From contig SJOL01007286.1 in assembly GCA_004794785.1 (NCBI GenBank), positions 971,619 to 1,035,618 of the forward strand: a stretch of 64,000 bases of DNA, in the 5' to 3' direction. Both the position numbers and the translations under genes were made by a program. The notes beneath the pieces were generated by a model. It was given only the letters and a program-made list of their open reading frames with translations. It did no database searches and was not told the DNA's origin. Numbering within the stretch: position 1 is the first letter of the stretch; every line of letters starts with the position of its first letter. The stretch comes from Opisthorchis felineus. Taxonomy: Eukaryota > Platyhelminthes > Trematoda > Opisthorchiida > Opisthorchiidae. Below, in pieces: positions 56,801-64,000 of this stretch.

Positions 56801-57084
56801 ATTATCTAATGTAGACTTGTTCACGCTTAGACCAACATGGGCAGGGAAACACAGTTACTAGGACTTTTTTCTTTTTTTGGGTAATATAGCAAGCTGAAAC
56901 AAGATCAGGTCGTTAAAATTTAGAGGTGGCGGGCAGAGACAAAACAAAGGAGGGTAAAACAAGGAGCATCCTTGCTGGAAAGTGATAAGAAAACTTCCAA
57001 TTGCGGAAAATGAGGAACCAAAATAACGGATCTGGTGAGGCAGCAGAGTTACCACGATCTGACCGGTCACTTTTAACCGAAGCC
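53850..57084. other. GYS 5' flank, nothing firm
   Basis: Should include the GYS promoter and any non-coding first exon, but no motif identifies them. 54430-56560 is pyrimidine-rich on the plus strand. No open frame here resembles a known family. Confidence 0.35.
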
Positions 57085-58350
57085 TTAAGTCACCACTGAG
57101 GCCTCGCGGCCTTGGGCTGTTGGGCTTATGGCCAGGTTCACGAAAGGCGTAAGTGGAGAGGACCAGGTGAGGGAATTATCAATACATATAATTGATGGTG
57201 GAAATCCCACAATCACGGTGTACACTGCAACTGTAGTGACTCACTGGTATGGCTGTTGGGGTGCAGTCGGGTGTAAAGGTTCCTTGAGAGAGGGAGTCGG
57301 TGCTAACGCGCAAGACGGAAAATGACCTACACAGAAAATGAGTGACTTTGTAGGGAGAACAGAACGAAAGTCGCCGAGATGTTTAGGTCCAAACGGAGTG
57401 TTCGGCAGATTAGAACGAACGCGTACCGGAGACGGCTGGGACCAGGTAAAGAATTTGTTCGTAACTGAGGATAAGGGGCGAGGGGGTACAGTCAAAAGTA
57501 GACAGTGAACGGTCGCGGGTACGTTATCGAACTGGGTACGGTAGTGCCGCGCCATCAGTGCACTGACATACTTCGGTTTTTGGACAACCCCGTGATGGAA
57601 ATCATGGTTGAGATGACTGGGCTGGGATGTGCAATTCTGTGAGCAGTGGGACTTTTTTGGGTTAGCCAAGGGAGTCCTCAGAGGTAAAACAAAACCAACG
57701 TAAGATTGCAGGTATTTTTTGGTCTGGATGGAGATTCCCTCGGGTGTAAAGCACAGATCAGGTTGGAGTGGGTAACTGCCAAACAGCCCCCCGAAGCAGT
57801 TATTGCCGAAGGTCGAGGCTTGGGGAAAAGAGCGAACTGGGCGAGATCAGTAAGGCCTGGTGAGTTTTAGGAGGCATCAGATAGGATAAGGTCCATTAAT
57901 AGGGGAAGAGTCTGAACGTTTACCACAATTGAGGCGGTGACTGTAAGCAATTAAACGAGAAAGGATAGGGGTAGATTTGTACCCAGTAGCCTAGTGATCA
58001 AGGACTGGCTGAGCTTGCCCACATGTGCTATTAGAGTACCAGAGACATGGAACAAATCGGTGTAAGTACTCAGAAGGGTGGTGTGGTAAGGGAAATCAAA
58101 CGCATAAGGACTGACGGGAATAGAATCCCCGAGATGTTGGACTAGGTTTTCTAGAATTTATTACATGAGTTGGAGAATACCATAATTTGGGAATGAAAGT
58201 GTATGTAAGAGGAATGGTCACTAGTCTCTGAAGCACTGCTATCAGCTTCAGCCAACAAGTGGTGCATGGCGAAAATCCTTTAGGCCCTAGCTTTGTATGC
58301 TGGTACTGGAGGTATAGGAATCTCGTTGTATTAATATTTATTTTTTGTAT
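57085..58350. repeat. unidentified direct repeat, copy 1
   Basis: Shares with 60640-62130, in the same order and orientation: gccaggttcac, gaccaggtaaagaatttgtt, cactgacatacttcggttt, gcctggtgagttttaggagg catcag, ttacatgag and actgctatcagcttcagcc. The minus strand is open for 142 codons (57669-57241), but the frame is not conserved in the other copy. Confidence 0.6.
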
Positions 58351-59220
58351 GTGTCCACTCCTGGGAGCAGTAGGTTTGTGTGTGTTTTGTTTGGTTGACG
58401 AAGTGGACTTCGGTGCTGGGCAACCCCAATTATGACGAATGTAGCTACAGCCTTGCTACAGCCATGGGCGTCGAAGAGTAACTTTAGGTCATCCCATGTA
58501 TGTTTTTTAAAGAATTTTATTGACAAAGGTCAGTTGTTTCACCATGTGTTTTATGGCGATGCCAGACAAGTGACACAGCCGGGGCGAGTCCAACACTAGC
58601 AGCAACAGACAGAAAACAACAGTGATCTTTTATAAATTTTCTGAATTAAAGGCCAGACTCAGAACCAGCAGCGATGGGCGAGTAACCTGTGCTACCGGAG
58701 GAGAGGCAGTTACACGAATGCACCATGGTTCAACGTGACAGAGTGATTCTCCCTGCAGGGCGTACCCGACGGCCACACGGGGTTTTCATCACTCGTGCAT
58801 GCTACCAGATCTGCATAAATAAAGTATTTTTTATGGACACAAAAAACCCGGCCAAATCCAGCAACTCCATTGTGGAGGAACATCTGAGCCTCCCAGTTTC
58901 GGCGGCTTTCTGTGGAACTGTGGGTAGTACAGACCACTTTCCCATAAATGATCGACAGCTCCCAAACTTTCACCCGTTTGTACACGTATTGTACTTTCTA
59001 CTCCTACTGCTTACATACCAAACCCTCTGATATGTATTTCTGCAGGATCTGCGCACCTCTCTAAACCTCCGACCACACCACAGCCTGAGCTCTTCAGTCG
59101 GGTACCATGAGTTGGGCTTTCGGTTTCTGGCAACATCCGTCCACATATTTGATCTTAAATGACGTATAGGTCAGGAAGCTGACACAAATTTTGAAGCTTC
59201 CATTTTAAAAACCTTGCTCT
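58351..59220. other. spacer between the two repeat copies
   Basis: A plus-strand frame at 58689-59030 (113 codons) ends in a hydrophobic run (FVHVLYFLLLLLTYQTL). It has no recognisable domain and is overlapped by a minus-strand frame; not called as a gene. Confidence 0.35.
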
Positions 59221-59959
59221 TAAGTGAGCCTGATCTTCCGTCGTCATTGCAGTTTGATCTTGCGATATGGCCCCTACTGATAAAGCCAGACTACCATTTA
59301 TGGACGCTCCATTCTTTAAAAGAACTCATCGGACACGTTAGTTAGAGACGCAAGCAACTATGAATACCGCGGGCGTACTTCCGTGAGTCAATTCAATTCG
59401 AAACGTAAAAGGGAAATTATAAGTTGTTTCGGGCCCTCCCGTTTGCTCTCCGGATGGCAGTGGGCTAATGAAATCTTGGGAAAGTTGGTGCGCTTGAGTT
59501 AATCTTGGGAGCTGACAGACGCTTTCTGCGGTGATAACACGCCCTCTCTTTTGCGGAAGTACTGTGTCGATTAGTCAACTGAGGATGTAATTGATGAAAT
59601 GTTCCCTCAGCTTCTATGTGGTTGGCTTCGTAAGGCTGTTTGTACCGAGCCTCGTTCTAAGACGGCCGAAGCATGTCGCTTCGCTTCTCCTTCGTTAGGT
59701 TTATCGAAATCCATATGAATGATAGTACTACGGTTTGGTCTCCCACTTGCATTATTCTGGTGGTCCCTTTCAATTTATCCACTGGACTTTGTGCTTACTC
59801 TTACCCTGCCTACTTCGTTGCCTTGTATTCTAGCTTGATGCGGTTTTTATGAGGTTCTTCGGCATTTACCACCGCAAAATTCAACGCTTTTCATATAAGC
59901 TCTTTCTAACCAACCGGTCGGCTACCTGATTATTTTGTCCCCCGTACGCAGCATATGAG

Positions 59960-60130
59960 GCCCAGAAGCTAGTGCTCATCACCTGATCTCAGTAATGTCG
60001 TCATCCCTCAAGGTGCAGTGCGGTCTCCACGTAAATTTATTTATGTGGGTAAACTTTAGGACAGCCACCTAGCATAATTTTTTAAGTATACTGATCGCAT
60101 GTTTTTCGTTCTATTTTCTCCCCGCCACCT
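59960..60130 (+). mobile_element. possible reverse-transcriptase scrap
   Basis: Plus strand: SNVVIPQGAVRSPRKFIYV then, after a stop, FFKYTDRM. The order of PQGxxxSP and a KYxDx box at a suitable distance is that of LINE reverse transcriptases (consensus PQGSVLSP and YADD). The match is short and broken. Confidence 0.35.
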
Positions 60131-60639
60131 GTCACTGACCTATCCGAGGCATCTTTGTCTGTGTTCCTTTCTCTTGGATCCCAAATGGGCCTACACTAGC
60201 TCTACTGAATGAGTTAAGCAGGTGTGTTTGTATGAGTTCGTTTTGTCTTGCCGCTTGGTAGGTCCACCCGGGGGTCTCTCAGACGATACGTATGTATCTC
60301 TTTACTCACACTGCAGCAGACATCTATGGGTAAGCATTCTTGCGCCTGAAGTGGAACTGTGGACGTTAAAGCATGACCCCTGAAGTATAATAATTATATT
60401 AGTAATGGGTTTATTTCCCAACTTGTATGGAGCATGCTAATAGAGGCACGACCTAGCCGTTACAAACTGAACGCGGTAGTCAACAACACAGGGTGGAGGA
60501 AGGTACAACCAATGAGACATGCCTATTACGTGAAAAGTGACTGTACCTGTGGGGAGCAAAAAACTAGAATAATGGGGTATGAGGTGCAACTAGTTCAATG
60601 ATGAAGCCGGTTGACTTGAACTATAACTGAAAAAGCGTT

Positions 60640-62130
60640 GCTGGTCATGAGCGACCTTGTGCAGTTGAGTAAATGGCCAGGGTCACAGAAAGCAAAATGG
60701 AGATGGAGGTGGGAGACAAATGGTGGGGACAAATGGTAAGTTTTGCCGCAAAAATATAGTTGAAATTGAAACCAAGTAAACTCATTGGTGTCGCCGTTGT
60801 AGGTAGGTCAGGTGCAAGGGATATTTTCGACTGGGAGACAGTGCTAATGCATAGGACCGAATGAACACCGGTAATGAAATCGTTAAAATTGTGGAAGGGG
60901 CGAGCTGAAATTGTGGCGGAAAACCAGGTCGGTTAAATCCAAACAAAAGGTTCAAAGGGATAGGAGTAGCTCGTCACACGGGAGGTTGGGGCTGGGTGAA
61001 AAATTTGTCCGTAGTTGCAACTATAGGCTCAAATGAGCAAGAGGTGAAGGTTCACGGTAGAATGAAAAAGTTGCATGAGTGCCGTCAGATCGGGTATGGC
61101 AGTGCCGCACCATTATCGCACTGACATACTTCGGTTTCCGGAAAGCCCCTTAACGAACGTCAAGGTTGCGGTAATCGAACAGGGGATGCGCATACTTGTA
61201 ACGGCTAGATCTGGGTTAGACAGGAGGACTGACACATGTAGAGCCAGGCTGATGTGGAATCACGGCTAATTTCGATTCAGTTGGAGGACCATGTAGGCGT
61301 GAGCCGGGGAACAGTCAGATGGAATGAATGACGGTCATATGGGGCATTTTCAGCAGCTACTGTCAAAGTTCAAAGCTTGGAAAGTGGGGGGAACGAGAAC
61401 GGAATAGGATGAGAGCAGTAGCGTCTGGTGAGCGCCAGGAGGCATCGGATAAAACGGAATCCAGTAGAAAAGTGGTCTAAGACAATGAATGAAAGTTAAA
61501 TGAACCTATGAAAGGGTGGACTTTTGTTGGCTGACCTAGCGGCCGAGGGCCATCTCAGGTTGCCGACTTAGTATGAGGACACGACAGGTCATTATTATTG
61601 GGCTTCTGCTCGGCGTGTATGCAGTACATTCAGATCTCGACGCAAGAGACCATAATTATTGATAAGAGTTGTGTCTCGTGTTTGCACTGAGCGTCAGTCG
61701 ATCAGAAGGCTCAAAGCCAGGGCAAAGGTAGCCGCGTAGTTTTTGGAAGTGAGGACTTACCCGCCAAGGTAGCGAGCAAGGAGGCTAGCCGTTGGACTAG
61801 TTGGTATGGGCGATGAGAGTGTGAGGTAGACGGGGGGCCGAAGTAGTTTTTAGCTTAGCTAAAGAATCCAATCAAATGGTCTCCGTTGTGCGAAGTCAGG
61901 GGGTAATGTGAAAAAAAGACAGCAGGCAGGTAACGATCGGCTGAGCAAGATCTCCCGAGATAATGGATAGGGACTTTAGTGTAACTAGAAGTTACTACAT
62001 GAGCTAAACAGAATGGAAAGAGTATGGTCTGCTAGTCACTGCTACCAGCTCCAAGCAACGAATGCTGCATGGCAAAAACAGCCACCAGGCGCTAGCCGTG
62101 ACGTCTCGTATTCAGGGAATAATAAGGTAA
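60640..62130. repeat. unidentified direct repeat, copy 2
   Basis: Second copy of 57085-58350, with blocks at 60675 (ggccagggtcac), 60990 (gctgggtgaaaaatttgtcc), 61119 (cactgacatacttcggtttc), 61426 (gtctggtgagcgccaggagg) and 62038 (cactgctaccagctcc). Spacing is longer than in copy 1, so insertions or deletions separate them. Confidence 0.6.
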
Positions 62131-63523
62131 GGAAACCTAACGTGGTCAGTGGATATGGGCATGGAAACAGTTTCAATGGCAGGGACTAGACACTGGACAA
62201 CAGATCTGCACTTTAGACAGCAGGTGCAGATGCAGTCTCAGGAAGTGAAACTTCTGCATAAGAGATAGGTAAGGGGGAGCTAACGGCCCTGAACAATTAG
62301 GAAGGAAGCTGACATATGTGTGGGTTGAAGCTAGGGCGTTCGAGCTGGTAAGTGTGCATGGTAGGACAAAGTAATAGGACAGTTGGGGTGACAGCACAAC
62401 TTTGAAGTGTTTAATGCCTCTTTCAGAGAAAGTGTCTAGTGTAAGCTGTGACGCGAAAAGACGCTCGGCTTCCTCAGTAAAAAGATGAGAACCGAGTGTG
62501 TTTCGAAAGCCTACATTACAGGATATAGCACGGGATTTGGCTGACCAGGCAGTCGCGTCTGAGCAGCTTTGACATTCAATGTTTGCAATTTTTGGGTAGA
62601 GCAGAGGAGGGCCTAGGATGTCGGTAGATATACAGCATTGGTTTCATCCTTGAATGGAAGTAATATCGGGCAAAGCACAAATGGTTTTAACTTTCGGAGC
62701 TGCCGAGCCAGGCATGTGGTGCTGAGCGTGTTGCATGGTGTCAACATAGCGGACTTTGCGAGCTTGAGCGGGATCAGGGGCATCGTATACTAGGAAATGA
62801 TGTTGGCATTTATTGCGTTGACAAATCTCAGATGCAGGCGTGTCAATAAGATTTGACGCCTTTTCTAGACTTCACAAATCACACGTTCCATTGGCAGTTA
62901 GAAGTCACATTATTGGCTGTATTCGCAGAAAGGAAGCTAGTTCGCTTTCCATCTCATGCACAAGATCTCTGAGAACTGCCAGGTTTGTGTGAATCCGAGA
63001 TTTCTCTAGTAAGGAAGAAGAAAGAGAGCTGCTGATTTGGACAGGAAAGGAGATATCGGTTAGCACTTCAGAGTAGTCTGAAGTTACTCGGAGCGCTCTA
63101 TTCGCTGGCCGCGAGGAGCGACGGGGTTGAGAGCTTGGTCTCTTGGCTCGAGGCGCTTCTTTGAAAACAAAGACAGGATGGAAGCTAGGTATTCATTGTT
63201 TAACCACCACATAGAGGAAGAGTACGGGAGTTGTGGCGTTATGTTTTTTCCATATCTGTCGGTGAATCAATGAGAAGCAGAAAACCTTACAGTTCTAAGA
63301 TAGACCGTATGAAGAACACCTAGCTTCATGATTGACCGACAATCTGATCGGATAGCTTTGATAGAGTTGTGTAATTGAAGGTCGGCGGTGACACATCGAC
63401 TAAAACGGTAAGCTTCATGATATACAAACCTGCACTACTGAGTGGAGGGAATAATTCAAAGGAGCTTGTCTTTGCGTTTCAGAAGCACACGAAATTGAGA
63501 CCTGAAATTTTTAAAAATCTTAC
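62131..63523. other. 5' flank, nothing recognised
   Basis: Purine-rich on the plus strand. The only notable frame (62173-62397, minus) is low-complexity Leu/Pro/Ser and is not supported. Confidence 0.35.
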
Positions 63524-63682
63524 CAGATAATGAATATCACACCAGAGTCCGTTTGCAGGCGTGAACAGGGAATCCGGTGTCCGACTTTCAAAATTAATTG
63601 GCGCATCTTTCTGAACATCATGTAATGTCAGACGTTCATCCGAATCCTTTGTCGTTATGCTATTGTGCACCGTAGGTCCTAG
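63524..63682 (-). CDS. candidate exon of an unidentified upstream gene
   Basis: 159 nt, 53 open codons between a possible acceptor (gttactag, weak pyrimidine tract) and a good donor (CTG|GTAAGA at 63523). The product includes DERLTLHDVQKDAPINFESR and ends LWCDIHYL. I recognise no family. Composition is protein-like, but one exon without partners is weak evidence. Confidence 0.22.
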
Positions 63683-64000
63683 CTAGTAACTTGCCTCCCT
63701 CTGAATCACCTTAGCCCAGTTTCTAGGAAATCGCTAATAATCGGTAAAAAGGTGACCGTGATTGACTTCTGTCCTTAATTCTTTCGTAGCACGCATGAAT
63801 AGATGATAGGCCTACCAGCTCACATCACTGTCAGCTAACCAACCGTTGCCAGGAGAGAGCTATGATGTCATGTACGCCTGAACCACAACTTTGGGGGCCG
63901 TCAACCTGTTCCCTTTCTGCCCAGCCTGTGGACGATTACACAACTAGCTGTGAACTTTGTGACGCCAAAATTAGCTAGTGCACATCCATCACGTTCAGTT

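Noticed and set aside
57241..57669. 142-codon minus-strand frame as a gene
   Set aside because: It falls in a repeated segment whose second copy has stops in the same frame, and no domain is recognisable.

Overview
The window is eukaryotic, repeat-rich DNA with one recognisable host gene: a complete glycogen synthase (GYS) on the minus strand, built from 12 coding exons between 53804 (start codon) and 11370 (stop codon). The joined frame is open throughout. It encodes about 719 residues and keeps the substrate-binding, catalytic and glucose-6-phosphate-sensing residues of animal GT3 glycogen synthases. Large introns loaded with RTE-like LINE fragments, a Gypsy element of a type common in flatworm genomes, a tRNA-derived SINE family and hammerhead-ribozyme repeats suggest a platyhelminth. 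My best guess is a large-genome flatworm such as a diphyllobothriid tapeworm, but this is inference from repeat style and not proven.

Layout. Positions 1-11369 are the 3' flank of GYS and hold no recognisable gene, only two decayed hammerhead-like repeats, a second hammerhead-like motif near 10.47 kb and a decayed SINE. Positions 11370-53804 are GYS. Its introns hold: a 3' LINE fragment with a tiny nested insertion (intron 11); a SINE next to the exon 9 donor plus a 100-N gap (intron 9); a ribozyme-type unit lacking the ribozyme (intron 6); a nearly full-span but dead LINE with endonuclease and reverse transcriptase, followed by a cluster of hammerhead units (intron 4); and in the 12.5-kb intron 1 a hammerhead unit, a Gypsy gag-pol relic, several SINEs and a three-layer nest of LINEs around a 613-N gap. 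Positions 53850-64000 are 5' flank: no firm gene, two diverged copies of an unidentified 1.3-1.5-kb direct repeat, a possible reverse-transcriptase scrap and one weak candidate exon.

The most interesting signal is a family of roughly 290-bp units carrying a type I hammerhead ribozyme. Two copies keep an intact catalytic core. One of them (33771-33811) lies on the GYS sense strand inside intron 4, so it would be present in the GYS pre-mRNA. The family occurs in head-to-head and probably tandem arrangements, as Penelope-like elements and retrozymes do.
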